NCBI GenBank assembly: GCA_029238935.1
Contig: JAQZBN010000026.1
Location: 1 to 64,000, forward strand
Source: Herbinix sp.
Lineage (GTDB): Bacteria; Bacillota; Clostridia; Lachnospirales; Lachnospiraceae
Length of the DNA stretch: 64,000 nt
Reading direction: 5' to 3'
Positions 40,800-52,161 of the stretch are shown here, piece by piece. The position numbers were made by a program, and so were the translations under genes. The first letter of the stretch is position 1. Each line of letters opens with the position of its first letter. Under the pieces are notes generated by a model. That model was not told where the DNA came from and made no database searches. It was given only the letters and a program-made list of their open reading frames with translations.

Positions 40800-41651
40800 T
40801 TATTTATCTGAAACATCTGAAAACAGGGTTAATACCTTTCTTGATATGCGAATCCTTTGATAAAGGGAAGCATAGGAAATCTCATCTAATTCATCAATAT
40901 AATTCTGCGGGTAATTCTTTGAAAAGCCATTTTGTTTAAGATAATAGGAGGCTTTATTGTACGCAACAGCTGCTTCTACATCGGTAGAATATCTTCCGAT
41001 CAGGTAATCACCGTTAATATGTATCTTAGCCAGGTACATAAATCTTCCATTTTCCCATACTTTTGTAACTCCATGGTATCGATTAATAAGTTCGATATTC
41101 CCATATCTAAAATCAGTAGAGTCGCCATTTGCAAAAGTAAAATCACGACCGCAAACAGCATAAATTTTAATACCGTAGCGGGATAAGACGCTTACCTGCA
41201 TTCCATAATCCGAAACGAATAGATGGCCACCTCGCTTCATGATCTTATGATTCGCATAGTAGAAAAGATCATCTACATCAAATTTCAAAATATCATCTCG
41301 ATTTAAATAGTATAAGAAATATCTCTTTTTCAGATAGATTGGATTTTTAAAATACAGCTTATTATCCCTAAAATTAATTAAGACAACCCATTTTTCAAGA
41401 GAGATGGGGCAAGAACTTTGATAATGGTCGATCTGATATAAGGTTGAGTCGTTTAGAATATTACCAGCATATAAATACGCCGCATTAGCTATTTCTTCTG
41501 AAGTAAAGCTTCCAAGACTAATATGCTTACCACGGTAAGTTATGGATGCACGGTAATAAAACGAAGCATCTTTTTTCTGCGCTTGATAAACGCCAGGCAA
41601 TAAACTCATAAGAATCCTCTCCATCGTTGTAAGCTTAGTTTCGTATTTCAT
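40800..41651 (-). CDS. AP2 / degenerate HNH / AP2 domain protein
   Basis: Two AP2-like segments (GVYQAQKKDASFYYRASITYRGKHISLGSFTSEEIANAAYLYA and GVTKVWENGRFMYLAKIHINGDYLIGRYSTDVEAAVAYNKAS) flanking an HNH-like GRDFTFANGDSTDFRYGNIELIN without catalytic His. Confidence 0.8.
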   Translation of the reverse strand: MKYETKLTTMERILMSLLPGVYQAQKKDASFYYRASITYRGKHISLGSFTSEEIANAAYLYAGNILNDSTLYQIDHYQSSCPISLEKWVVLINFRDNKLYFKNPIYLKKRYFLYYLNRDDILKFDVDDLFYYANHKIMKRGGHLFVSDYGMQVSVLSRYGIKIYAVCGRDFTFANGDSTDFRYGNIELINRYHGVTKVWENGRFMYLAKIHINGDYLIGRYSTDVEAAVAYNKASYYLKQNGFSKNYPQNYIDELDEISYASLYQRIRISRKVLTLFSDVSDK

Positions 41652-42166
41652 ATGTTCCGCTGATACATTAACTATAGCAAAGCAAATCGATTATAGCAAG
41701 TTGTATTGATTATCCTTTGAATATGATATGCCCCTAGTTTTTTGTATAAATTTTTTAATTAATTAGTATCTGGAGAGGCTGTTTGTAATATCATGGTAGT
41801 AAATAATTAATAAATTATTACATTGATTTACTGAAGGGAAACACAGATTTTTAAGTAAAATAAATGCTTTCAAAGAAAAAAATGAATAAACTAGAAAATT
41901 AGGGCGTAAAATATTTAATAAGTCCTTAATAATTTGTTAAAATTATCTTGTTTAATCTATACAAAGACTATAAGTTTATTATGGACTCTAATTGGCATTA
42001 TTAACCTGAAAAGTAAAATCATGTCAGATGTCTTAATGTGATATATAACGAAAATGGAACAGGCTTATTGACACAAAACATCAGCTTGCCTATAATGCAG
42101 ATTGTATTACGGCAGTCCCAGATAATGGTAACAACTTATCCAAATCAAAAAAGAGAGGAACAATTT

Positions 42167-43117
42167 ATGTCTAAGATAAACACGTTTCTTCAAAAGAGAA
42201 AAATGACAAGCGGTCAGTGTGGAATTATTATGATGATCGTTGCCTATGCATTATCCTTTATTCTGTTAGTTGTGGGTTCTGATTGCATCTTCAGTATCAG
42301 TTCCAGTGCAGCAGGAATTGGCGATAAGTCGGATGAAGTTACGAAACAGATAAGCGCAGACAACGAGGAGGAAATGTCACAAATAAATTTTTATCCGTAT
42401 TGTGATCCATCTGTTGTTGAAACAAAGTTAGAAAATTTGTCTCATTTTAAACTCAATAAATCTAGTAACGTACAGGAAGAAAAAGGAGAATCATCTGTAG
42501 AAATTCTGAGCCAGGATACTTATTGGATGTTTGGCAATGCAATGGATACAAAAGAGTATTCATTAATGCAGGCACAGATTGAAGAAGTAGCACAGAGTTT
42601 AATTGAAAATGAGAAGAAAGAAAAAGAAGAGAAGCAACAAAAGGAAAAAGAAGAGAAAGAAAAGAAAGAAGAAGACACCATAGAAAGTTTTAGTACTTCC
42701 GATAAAGCTACCACTTCTGTTTACTCTGCTTCTAAGGAAGAAGTGAAGATGCTGGAACGAATTGTGGAGGCAGAAGCATCCGGGGAAGATATGATTGGTA
42801 AAATTCTAGTTGCTAATGTAATTCTCAATCGAACACAGGATGATGAATTTGCTGATACGATTGAAGGCGTAATATTTCAGAAAGTTAATGGTGAATATCA
42901 GTTCTCACCAATTTCAGATGAACGTTATTGGTCAGTCAAGATATCCAAGGAAACAAAGGAAGCTGTGAAAAGAGCTTTATCAGGAGAAGACTATTCGGAA
43001 GGTGCTGTGTACTTTATGGCTAGAAAAAGTACAAAGTCCAGTAGTGCTAAATGGTTTGACCGAAATCTAGAATGGTTATTTAAACACGGTGGTCACGAGT
43101 TTTTTAAAGATAATTAA
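42167..43117 (+). CDS. Cell wall hydrolase, SleB/CwlJ-like domain
   Basis: N-terminal TM, Lys/Glu-rich coil, RIVEAEASGEDMIGKILVANVILNR...FSPISDERYW...GAVYFMARK; start ATG 42167. Confidence 0.88.
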   Translation: MSKINTFLQKRKMTSGQCGIIMMIVAYALSFILLVVGSDCIFSISSSAAGIGDKSDEVTKQISADNEEEMSQINFYPYCDPSVVETKLENLSHFKLNKSSNVQEEKGESSVEILSQDTYWMFGNAMDTKEYSLMQAQIEEVAQSLIENEKKEKEEKQQKEKEEKEKKEEDTIESFSTSDKATTSVYSASKEEVKMLERIVEAEASGEDMIGKILVANVILNRTQDDEFADTIEGVIFQKVNGEYQFSPISDERYWSVKISKETKEAVKRALSGEDYSEGAVYFMARKSTKSSSAKWFDRNLEWLFKHGGHEFFKDN

Positions 43118-43240
43118 GTCAAATGGGGAAGCGGATAACGTAAAATAAATAAAAAGGGAAGTATTGTATCGTATAGGCTCGCATGTTATAATACATGAAA
43201 CTTGCGAAAGTAATATACAATGAAAAGAGGATGAAGTGTT

Positions 43241-44731
43241 ATGGACCTTATGTATCAGAGTACCAGAGACAATGGCAAAAAGGTATTTGCTTCCCAGGCG
43301 ATTTTACAGGGACTATCTTCAGATGGAGGATTATTCGTACCGGAAACGCTGCCCCATTTAACCTTATCAATGAATGAACTTTCAGCCATGTCCTATCAGG
43401 AACTGGCTTATGAAGTAATGAAACTTTTTTTGACGGATTACACGGAAGAAGAGTTAAAAGATTGTATCAATAAAGCATATGATGATAAGTTTGACACCAC
43501 AGAGATTGCACCACTGAAAAAGGCAGGACAAACATATTATCTGGAGTTGTTTCATGGATCTACGATAGCCTTTAAGGATATGGCATTATCAATTTTGCCG
43601 CACCTCTTAACAACCGCAGCAAGAAAGAATAATGTCAAAGATGAAATTGTTATATTAACAGCAACTTCAGGAGATACCGGTAAGGCAGCCTTAGCAGGCT
43701 TTGCTGACGTAGAAGGAACCAAAATCATTGTATTTTATCCCAAAAACGGAGTTAGTAGTGTTCAGGAAAAGCAGATGATAACTCAAAAGGGTGATAATAC
43801 AGATGTGATCGGTATTCTGGGTAATTTTGACGATGCTCAGACCGGAGTTAAACTTATGTTTAATAATAAAGAGTTGGCAGATCGAATGAAGAATGCTGGA
43901 TATCTATTCTCCTCTGCTAATTCGATTAATATAGGCAGATTAGTACCTCAAATCGTATATTATGTCTACGCTTATGCATCATTATATAAGAAGAAAGAGG
44001 TTTCAGCTGGAGAAAAAATCAATTTTGTGGTGCCTACAGGAAACTTTGGTAATATTTTAGCGGCATATTATGCAAAATGTCTTGGAATCCCAATTGATAA
44101 ACTGATTTGTGCCTCCAATGAAAATAAAGTTTTGTATGACTTTTTTTCTACGGGCCGTTATGATCGAAATAGAGAGTTTGTATTAACGTCATCACCTTCT
44201 ATGGATATCTTGGTATCAAGCAATTTGGAACGTCTGATTTACCACATTGCAGAAAATGATTCTGAGAAAACAGCAGAGCTGATGAAAGCCCTTTCTTCTC
44301 AGGGTAGCTATGATATTACAGAAAAGATGAAAGAACATCTCAATGATTTCGTAGGGGGATGGGCTGATACAGAAAAGACAAAGAAAGCGATTGAAAAAGT
44401 ATATAAAGAATCTGGATATGTCATTGATACACATACTGCGGTTGCAGCTAGTGTTTATGAAAGTTATGCCACTAATTCCGGTGATAAAAACAAAGCAGTT
44501 ATTATTTCCACTGCAAGTCCTTATAAATTTTCAGAAAATGTATTGAAAGCAATTTATCAAGGGGAGGTACCGGAGGATGATTATGATCAAGCTGAATTAC
44601 TTAGTAAGTTATCTGGTACGAATATTCCAAGTGCAGTCGAGGAAATACATTTTGCACCTGTTCTGCATAAAAAAGTATGTGAAGTTGGTAAAATGCAGAA
44701 GTTTGTAGAAGATATTCTTAAAATAATCTAA
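43241..44731 (+). CDS. thrC: Threonine synthase
   Basis: FHGSTIAFKDMALSILP, TATSGDTGKAALAGF, PTGNFGNILAAYYAK. Confidence 0.95.
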   Translation: MDLMYQSTRDNGKKVFASQAILQGLSSDGGLFVPETLPHLTLSMNELSAMSYQELAYEVMKLFLTDYTEEELKDCINKAYDDKFDTTEIAPLKKAGQTYYLELFHGSTIAFKDMALSILPHLLTTAARKNNVKDEIVILTATSGDTGKAALAGFADVEGTKIIVFYPKNGVSSVQEKQMITQKGDNTDVIGILGNFDDAQTGVKLMFNNKELADRMKNAGYLFSSANSINIGRLVPQIVYYVYAYASLYKKKEVSAGEKINFVVPTGNFGNILAAYYAKCLGIPIDKLICASNENKVLYDFFSTGRYDRNREFVLTSSPSMDILVSSNLERLIYHIAENDSEKTAELMKALSSQGSYDITEKMKEHLNDFVGGWADTEKTKKAIEKVYKESGYVIDTHTAVAASVYESYATNSGDKNKAVIISTASPYKFSENVLKAIYQGEVPEDDYDQAELLSKLSGTNIPSAVEEIHFAPVLHKKVCEVGKMQKFVEDILKII

Positions 44732-45009
44732 ATGTGACAAAAGCCTGACATATGTTTGACACATACAAAGTGCATTATATGTATTGTCAAAAGCAATGAG
44801 ACATGAATTGCATGAAACAAAATCCGGGTAATAAATTTGTCACATCCTATCCCAAATGAGTTGCTATGGATTTGAACATGTAAGGATTGATTATGGGGGA
44901 GTCCCTGCTAGCGATTTTTGACATGATATAATCCGCCCGACATAAGGAATTACAACGATCAGGAAGACTTGGAAATGGTAAAAAATCCAAATAACTTGGC
45001 TGAAAAGAC

Positions 45010-45038
45010 TTGACCTTTTTTTCCTTTATTGTTATAAT
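45010..45038 (+). promoter_or_regulatory. Promoter of the surface protein gene
   Basis: TTGACC - 17 nt - TATAAT, ~130 nt upstream of ATG 45171. Confidence 0.65.
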
Positions 45039-45170
45039 CATCTTGTTGTTGGCATGATTATATTAAAGCGTTTTCTGCACTGTTTTATGAAAGGTTTCGG
45101 CTTTTGATAGGCAGCAAGAGAACGTGAAATATAATAACCAAACCATATATTTTAAGGAGGAAGAAAGAAT

Positions 45171-47639
45171 ATGAAGAAGAATTTCTTTAAGAAGTTGTCC
45201 TTCGTTTTAGCACTTGCAATGGTACTTAGTACTATTACACCTGCTGGCGCATTCGCGGCTACTAAGTTAAGCCTTACAGCAGCGAAGAAATATCTGCATC
45301 TTGATGTAGATGGCCTTAACAAGTACAATTTCGACATTAATGGTACCAAGGGCAAAGGCTGGACCTACAATTGGTACACAGCTAATGAAAACGTTGCAAC
45401 TGTAGCTAAGAACGGTGTTGTTACCGCTGAAGGCGTTGGTTCAACTAAAGTTGTTTGCGAGATCACAGACAAATCTGATGAACTTGTAAAAGAACTTTCC
45501 GCAACTGTAGTTGTTAGAGATAACATCAAGAGCTTAACTATCACTAACACTCCTAAAGACGGAAAACTCAATGTTAAAGTTGAGAACGATTTCAACAGAT
45601 CTTTCGTAACAAATTCTGGTTCTACAACAAAGACATCTGCTGTTACAAGATGGACTGTAGATAAAGAAGGCGCTACAATCAATGCTGATAACGGTAAATT
45701 CGTTGCTACAAAAGCTGGCGAATATGTTGTTACTGCTAGATCATTCCAGTCAACTGAGAAGTACAACACTTGGCTTGTATCCAAGGATGATACTTTAGTA
45801 TTAGCTACAGCTACATACAAAGTAACTGTTGCTGCTACAATGGAAAGCGCTAAACAGATCGATAAAGATACTGTTCAAGTTACTTTCACAGCTCCTGTAA
45901 CTGATGTTGCAGCTAACATGACTATTTCTTCTTTAGTAGCTGCTACTGGAACAAAAATTAAGCAAGTAATCAAAGAAGTTAAGATGAACGCAGAAAACAC
46001 TGTAGCAACTGTTGATATGTACATCGAATTCACTGCTGATACAACTTATGTTGTAGATTTCACAGGAATGGAGAACGTACAATTCAAAGCAGCTACAAAG
46101 AATGATACTGATGTAACTGATATGCAGATCGTTACTACACAGGCAACTGTTGGTACTGCTAAAGCTATTGAAGTTAAATTATTAAACAAAGATGGCGTAG
46201 ATATTACAACTGCTAATTTATTAACAAGAGTAACTTTCACATCATCTTCTGACAGAGCTTACTACAATCCTTCAACAAAAGAATTAACCATGTATACAAA
46301 GGGTGATACTTCAAACATCACTGCAGTATTCCATACATGGAAATATGATACAACAACTGGTAAAGAAATCGGAATAATCGAGAAAACTGGCGTTATCACA
46401 TGTGTTGATGTTGTTACTGTAACTGTTGGTGCAGTATCTGCTTACACAATCGTAAATGACAATGCTCCTGATTTCGATAAAGTTTCCCATACTCTTGCAG
46501 CTGATGATCAGACTTACAGATTATACGTAAAAGCTAAGAAGTCCGACAATGAGACCTATGCAAACAGCAAAGACGATGCAAACTTCTCTTTCACTACTTC
46601 TGACAACTCCGTATTAATCGTTAGCCCAAGTGGTACTTTATGGCCAATCAAGGCTGGTAGTGCAGTAGTAGTTGTTAAATATGGTGATACCGTAATTGAC
46701 GCTCTTACTATTACTATCAATCCTAAGAGAGAAGCAAGCATATTCAACCTTGACAATGCAGTATTCTCTTTATCTAATGACGTAACAGTAAATGACAGCA
46801 AAACTGTTAAACTTGAAGTTTTAGATCAATATCAGAAACCTGTAGTTCTTAAAGATGTATCCATTACCTTAAATGCTGGTTCTGTAAGTGACAACTTAAT
46901 CGTTGGTTCCGTTTCAGGTAGCGCTTCTCAGATCACATTCAACGCAAGTGGTGCAGATGCTGGTTCTTATACTTACACAGTAAAAGCTAATGGTCAAACA
47001 AGATTTATTAATATTAATGTTCAAGAACCTAAAGAACAACCTAATCCATTGTCTGCTTACTACAAGTTAAACTTAAGTGCTACCACTCTTGATATGAACG
47101 TTAAGAGCGATGATAAAACTGAAATATTAACTGTTAAGATTTACGGATATGCTTCTAACAACGTAGCTAACGATGTTCGTCCTGTATCTGGTGGAAGCTT
47201 CACTGTAGAAGTAACTAAGCCAAACGGTTCTGTAGACAATGCTTTATTAAATGCTGATGGTACAATTACATTCGCTAATGCAGTAAGTGGTTCTGCAGTT
47301 ACTAAGCTTGACAAGGGTGTTTACAGATTAAGACTCCTTGAAGGCAACAAAGTTCATGATATCGCTACTGTTGAAGTAAAAGATACTCAGGCTACTCCTA
47401 CCGTTACTTTCGATAGAACAGTATCTGAGAAGACAGATAGAGATCAAGCTATCTTAGATTGCATCGTTGTTAAATTAAGCGGTGTTGCACAGGACGACAG
47501 CAAGATCACTATTGAAAATGCTGGTATCTACGGATCAGGTAAAGAAGTATTCGTTAAGTATGTGAAGTTCACTGAGAATATCGGTGGTGCTACTATCGTT
47601 CATACTGTAAACGTTGATCAGACTATTATCTTCAAATAA
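45171..47639 (+). CDS. Secreted Ig-like (Big_2) surface protein, possible S-layer-like protein
   Basis: Signal peptide MKKNFFKKLSFVLALAMVLSTITPAGAFAA; Big_2-like ENVATVAKNGVVTAEGVGSTKVVCEI and SDNSVLIVSPSGTLWPIKAGSAVVVVKYGD; very Thr/Val/Ala/Asp-rich. Confidence 0.75.
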   Translation: MKKNFFKKLSFVLALAMVLSTITPAGAFAATKLSLTAAKKYLHLDVDGLNKYNFDINGTKGKGWTYNWYTANENVATVAKNGVVTAEGVGSTKVVCEITDKSDELVKELSATVVVRDNIKSLTITNTPKDGKLNVKVENDFNRSFVTNSGSTTKTSAVTRWTVDKEGATINADNGKFVATKAGEYVVTARSFQSTEKYNTWLVSKDDTLVLATATYKVTVAATMESAKQIDKDTVQVTFTAPVTDVAANMTISSLVAATGTKIKQVIKEVKMNAENTVATVDMYIEFTADTTYVVDFTGMENVQFKAATKNDTDVTDMQIVTTQATVGTAKAIEVKLLNKDGVDITTANLLTRVTFTSSSDRAYYNPSTKELTMYTKGDTSNITAVFHTWKYDTTTGKEIGIIEKTGVITCVDVVTVTVGAVSAYTIVNDNAPDFDKVSHTLAADDQTYRLYVKAKKSDNETYANSKDDANFSFTTSDNSVLIVSPSGTLWPIKAGSAVVVVKYGDTVIDALTITINPKREASIFNLDNAVFSLSNDVTVNDSKTVKLEVLDQYQKPVVLKDVSITLNAGSVSDNLIVGSVSGSASQITFNASGADAGSYTYTVKANGQTRFININVQEPKEQPNPLSAYYKLNLSATTLDMNVKSDDKTEILTVKIYGYASNNVANDVRPVSGGSFTVEVTKPNGSVDNALLNADGTITFANAVSGSAVTKLDKGVYRLRLLEGNKVHDIATVEVKDTQATPTVTFDRTVSEKTDRDQAILDCIVVKLSGVAQDDSKITIENAGIYGSGKEVFVKYVKFTENIGGATIVHTVNVDQTIIFK

Positions 47640-47666
47640 GAAATAATCTGTGATATAGTAAAATAA

Positions 47667-47703
47667 AAAAGGTCTATCATTCGTAAGAATGATAGGCTTT
47701 TTT
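47667..47703 (+). terminator. Intrinsic terminator
   Basis: AAAAGGTCTATCATTcgtaagAATGATAGGCTTTTTT. Confidence 0.88.
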
Positions 47704-47811
47704 ATTGTATATATGTTAGATTTATTTAGATTACTGATATACCCCCTTGATGTTTTCATAATTATGTGTATAATAAAATTATTTGGAATACATGAGAAAA
47801 GGAGCGTCTTT

Positions 47812-49788
47812 ATGACCCGCAAAAATGTAACCGTAAATAGAGAAAAGAATTTAAAGAATGAAATGATCAATGGTAAAGGTAAAAGTAATAAGAAGCAGAT
47901 AGAGGTAAAAACTAATCATAAACTACATAATAAATTTTCAAATGGAAAAGTTAACTGGATTCCTGTTCTTTTTATCAGCTTCGTAATAGCTATTATTCCA
48001 ATAATCCTTAGGATGTATATTTATGATCCTAAATTAGGTCAATATATATGGTTTGCGCAGATGGAAGAGAAGTATGATTTCTTCTTATATTTTAAACAGT
48101 GGACTCTCGTCGGTGTAGCTTTATTAATGGTTGTGATAATTTGTAAAAGAATTTTTAAAGATAACATAAAATTAAAGTTTAGTCGAATTATTATTCCCCT
48201 TGGAATTTATATATTATTTATAATTTTATCAACAATATTTTCAGAAAACATAAGGTTTAGCTTACTAGGCGTGATGGATCAATTTGAATCTATGTTTGCA
48301 CTCTTAAGTTATTGCATCGTTGTTTTGTTTGCGGTAGAATGTGTAGAAACAGAGTTAGATTTTATATATATTCTACGTTTCTTATTACTGGGCTCACTTG
48401 TATTAGGTGCACTTGGTGTCGGACAAACTTATGGCTATGATTTCTTTTATTCAACTTTTGTTCAAAAACTTATTATACCAAGAAACTATTGGGATTATAT
48501 CGGGAGTTTTGGTGCAACCTTTGGTAAAGGTGTAGCATATTTGACATTATTTAATCCTAATTATGTAGGTGTCTATGTATCATTGGTGATACCTATTTTA
48601 TTTGTTTTACTTATATTTAATAAGAAAATAGTATTGGGGTTATTATATATACTTGCTATCGTCGGATTGAGTATTTCTATGGTAGGGTCCGGTTCCTTAG
48701 CTGCGATTATATCGCTAGGTTTTAGTGCCATTGCTTTGGTAATATTTTTGTGGAGATATTTACTCAAATCGTTCTTTATATTAATACCTGTATTGGTTAT
48801 TGGTGTTATCTTAATATTCTCATTTAATAAAATTAATGATAATACTATCGGTAATTATCTAATGACAAAATTGCAGATTAATAAGTCTGAACATAATATT
48901 TCAGACATCACAACTTATGATGATCATGTTGGAATAACTTATAAAGGCAATACATTAAATATTGAATTTATATATAATGATGACGATGCAGCATCATTTA
49001 ACTTGACTGATGGAAATGGACTACCAGTTGAAAACGAATTGGTTCAAGAAAAAAGTGAATTTATTGTAACAGATAAGCGTTTTCCGGGATTTTCCTACGC
49101 TCCTGTTGTATATAATAATTATCTGAGTTTTTATGTGAAAATAGACAGATTTGACTGGTTATTTACCAATCAAACAGGAGATGGAACTTATTATTACCAT
49201 AATAGAGCTGGTAAGTTAGATAAGATGGTAGAGGCACCTTCAGCAATATTTACCGGCTATGAATGGTTTGCTTCAAGACGTGGATATTTGTGGTCAAGGA
49301 CAATACCGCTCATTAAGAGCAATATTATTGTTGGATCTGGACCTGATACCTTTATATTGGAGTTTCCTCAATATGATTATCTCAATTTTTATAACTATGG
49401 GTACGCTGATCAATATAACAATCAAGTGGTAACAAAACCTCATAGCTTATACTTACAAATAGCGGTACAAACAGGATTATTATCCTTATTTGCATTTTTA
49501 GCTTTTTATGGTATGTATTTTATATCAAGTATCAAGCTTTTCATTCGAGGTAGATTTAACAGTATTTATGCTCAGGCTGGTTTAGCGATATTTGTTGGAA
49601 CGATTGGATATATGGTAAGTGGAATTGCTAACGATTCCAGTATTACTACAGCTCCGGTATTTTGGGCTTTAATGGGTGTAGGTATTGCTGCAAATTATAA
49701 GGCGAAACCTCTTATTTTGGAAGAAGCTGCGAAGGCAAAGGAAGAAAAATTGGCGAAAAAGAATAAGGTAGAAGAAAGTGTAAAGTGA
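47812..49788 (+). CDS. Wzy_C / O-antigen ligase-like polytopic membrane protein
   Basis: Many TM helices, extracytoplasmic loop, GSGPDTFILEFPQYD...TKPHSLYLQIAVQTGLLSLFAFL; start ATG 47812 after ggag. Confidence 0.8.
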   Translation: MTRKNVTVNREKNLKNEMINGKGKSNKKQIEVKTNHKLHNKFSNGKVNWIPVLFISFVIAIIPIILRMYIYDPKLGQYIWFAQMEEKYDFFLYFKQWTLVGVALLMVVIICKRIFKDNIKLKFSRIIIPLGIYILFIILSTIFSENIRFSLLGVMDQFESMFALLSYCIVVLFAVECVETELDFIYILRFLLLGSLVLGALGVGQTYGYDFFYSTFVQKLIIPRNYWDYIGSFGATFGKGVAYLTLFNPNYVGVYVSLVIPILFVLLIFNKKIVLGLLYILAIVGLSISMVGSGSLAAIISLGFSAIALVIFLWRYLLKSFFILIPVLVIGVILIFSFNKINDNTIGNYLMTKLQINKSEHNISDITTYDDHVGITYKGNTLNIEFIYNDDDAASFNLTDGNGLPVENELVQEKSEFIVTDKRFPGFSYAPVVYNNYLSFYVKIDRFDWLFTNQTGDGTYYYHNRAGKLDKMVEAPSAIFTGYEWFASRRGYLWSRTIPLIKSNIIVGSGPDTFILEFPQYDYLNFYNYGYADQYNNQVVTKPHSLYLQIAVQTGLLSLFAFLAFYGMYFISSIKLFIRGRFNSIYAQAGLAIFVGTIGYMVSGIANDSSITTAPVFWALMGVGIAANYKAKPLILEEAAKAKEEKLAKKNKVEESVK

Positions 49789-49840
49789 TTTAATACAAAT
49801 TATCATTCTAATTGAACTATAAGAATAAAAGTATGATGTT

Positions 49841-49873
49841 AAGCCGAATGCATCTGGTAGAAGCATTCGGCTT
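49841..49873. terminator. Bidirectional terminator
   Basis: AAGCCGAATGC...GCATTCGGCTT. Confidence 0.8.
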
Positions 49874-49929
49874 ATTTTGGGGATCTGAATTAATTTATGA
49901 GGTTATATTTACTTAAGCGATTCGTAACT

Positions 49930-52161
49930 TTATATTTTTGTATGAAAGGTTCTTGATATTACTTCATCCTTCTGTTTTTCGCTTAAGGAATTAAAACGAA
50001 CAGCATATCCTGATACACGAATCGTAAGATTGGGGTAACACTCCGGATGAGCCTTAGCATCTTCAAGTAAACTGCGATCAAGCACATTAACGTTAATGTG
50101 ATGAGCATTATGATCAAAATAGCTATCTATCATAGCAGTTAAGTTCTTTATTTGATCAACTGACGATTTTCCCAAGGTACCAGGGGTTACAGTAAATGTA
50201 CAAGAGATACCATCCTTACAATTGTCATAATTAATCTTAGCTACGGATTGTAATGAGGCTAAAGCACCTTTCTGATCTCTACCATGCATGGGATTTGCAC
50301 CAGGTGCAAAGGGCGACCCTAATTTGCGTCCATCGGGAGTGGTCCCGGTTTTCTTTCCGTAAACAATATTACTGGTAATTGTCAATATCGATAGTGTATG
50401 TATAGAGTTTCGATAGGATGGATGTTTCTTTAATCTAATTACAAATTCTTCAATGATTTCATTAGCAATTGAGTCAACTCGATTATCGTTATTGCCAAAG
50501 GCAGGATATTCGTCTTCTATCTTAAAATCAGTGATAATTCCTCTCGAATCTTTAATAGGAGTTACTTTCGCATATTTAATAGCACTTAAGGAATCGATAA
50601 CAACAGACAAACCAGCAATTCCGAAACCCATAAGTCGCTCTACATCCGTGTCATGTAGAGCCATTTGTAGTTTTTCATAGGCATATTTATCATGCATATA
50701 ATGGATCACATTCATTGTTTTTACATAGAGTTCACATAACCAATCCATATACTTTAGAAAGCTTGCTTTTACGTCATCATATTGGAGTGGTTCTCGATCA
50801 GAAAATATCTGGGACACAGGTCCGATCTGTTCATCATTTATTTCGTCTCTTCCTCCATTTAAGCTCATTAGCAGTACCTTGGCTAGATTACATCTAGCTC
50901 CAAAATATTGCATCTGTTTGCCCACCTTCATGGCGGAAACACAGCAAGCGATTGCATAATCGTCACCATAATCTGTACGCATAAGATCATCATTTTCATA
51001 TTGGAGGGAGTCAGTTTGTATTGACATCTTAGCGCAATATTCTTTGAACTTTATAGGTAAATATTTTGACCAAAGTATTGTTAAATTTGGTTCCGGTGCT
51101 GGGGATAACGTATTTAAAGTATGTATAAAACGGAAGCTGCTTTTAGTAACCATACTATGTCCACTTGTAGTAGCTCCGCCGATCGCTTCCGTAATCCAAA
51201 GAGGATCTCCGGCAAAAAGTTCGTTATAATCAGGAGTCCGTAATTGCCTAGCCATACGTAATTTTAATATAAACTGATCGATGATTTCTTGTGCAGTAGT
51301 TTCATCGATAACACCTAAACGAAGATCACGTTCAAAATAAATATCTAAAAAAGTTGAGGTACGTCCCAATGACATTGCAGCACCATTTTGCTCTTTGATG
51401 GCACCAAGGTAAGCAAAGTATAACCATTGTACGGCTTCTTTTGCGCTGCAGGCGGGACGGGAGATATCATACCCATAACTTTCAGCCATAACTTTTAGTT
51501 TTTGGAGAAAATCTATTTGACGATAGAGCTCTTCAAGAGTACGAATTGTATCTTCCTCCATAGGCTTCCTACCTAAGCTTTTCTGATCTAGTTTCTTCTG
51601 CTCTATGAGATAATCAACTCCGTATAAAGGGACACGGCGGTAATCTCCGATGATGCGTCCTCGACCATAAGCATCCGGTAAGCCAGTAATGATTCCACTT
51701 TTTCTTACTTTTTTCATTTCATCGGTGTAGACACGAAAAACGCCATCGTTATGGGTAGTACGATACCGGAAATGTTCTTCTACTTGTTCGGATAATGTGT
51801 AACCGTAGGATTCACATGCCTGCCTTGCCATTCGAATTCCTCCGAAGGGATTCACACCTCTTTTTAAAGGTGCATCAGTCTGAAAGCCCACAATTATTTC
51901 ATTGTCTTTATCCAAATATGCAGGTTCATAGGATAAGAGTGAAGAAACTTGTTCGGTATTTATGGATAAAACACCGTTCTTTTGCTCCAGTTGAATGAGC
52001 TCTTGATACTTTTCGTATAGAGTTAGGGTACGTTTTGTGGCTGAAGTAAGAAAACTTTCATCTCCATCATAAGGAGTATAATTACATAGAATAAAGTCTC
52101 TGACATTGATTTCATCCTGCCATTTTCCAAGCTTAAATTGATACCAGGGTTTCATAGTCAT
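49930..52161 (-). CDS. pflB: Formate acetyltransferase (pyruvate formate-lyase)
   Basis: [26 protein letters not shown] (Cys-Cys) and glycyl radical motif [12 protein letters not shown]. Confidence 0.96.
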   Translation of the reverse strand: MTMKPWYQFKLGKWQDEINVRDFILCNYTPYDGDESFLTSATKRTLTLYEKYQELIQLEQKNGVLSINTEQVSSLLSYEPAYLDKDNEIIVGFQTDAPLKRGVNPFGGIRMARQACESYGYTLSEQVEEHFRYRTTHNDGVFRVYTDEMKKVRKSGIITGLPDAYGRGRIIGDYRRVPLYGVDYLIEQKKLDQKSLGRKPMEEDTIRTLEELYRQIDFLQKLKVMAESYGYDISRPACSAKEAVQWLYFAYLGAIKEQNGAAMSLGRTSTFLDIYFERDLRLGVIDETTAQEIIDQFILKLRMARQLRTPDYNELFAGDPLWITEAIGGATTSGHSMVTKSSFRFIHTLNTLSPAPEPNLTILWSKYLPIKFKEYCAKMSIQTDSLQYENDDLMRTDYGDDYAIACCVSAMKVGKQMQYFGARCNLAKVLLMSLNGGRDEINDEQIGPVSQIFSDREPLQYDDVKASFLKYMDWLCELYVKTMNVIHYMHDKYAYEKLQMALHDTDVERLMGFGIAGLSVVIDSLSAIKYAKVTPIKDSRGIITDFKIEDEYPAFGNNDNRVDSIANEIIEEFVIRLKKHPSYRNSIHTLSILTITSNIVYGKKTGTTPDGRKLGSPFAPGANPMHGRDQKGALASLQSVAKINYDNCKDGISCTFTVTPGTLGKSSVDQIKNLTAMIDSYFDHNAHHINVNVLDRSLLEDAKAHPECYPNLTIRVSGYAVRFNSLSEKQKDEVISRTFHTKI

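Noticed and set aside
49930-52161. Expected pflA next to pflB
   Set aside because: No radical-SAM CX3CX2C gene found adjacent; may be elsewhere in the genome, so absence here is not a finding.
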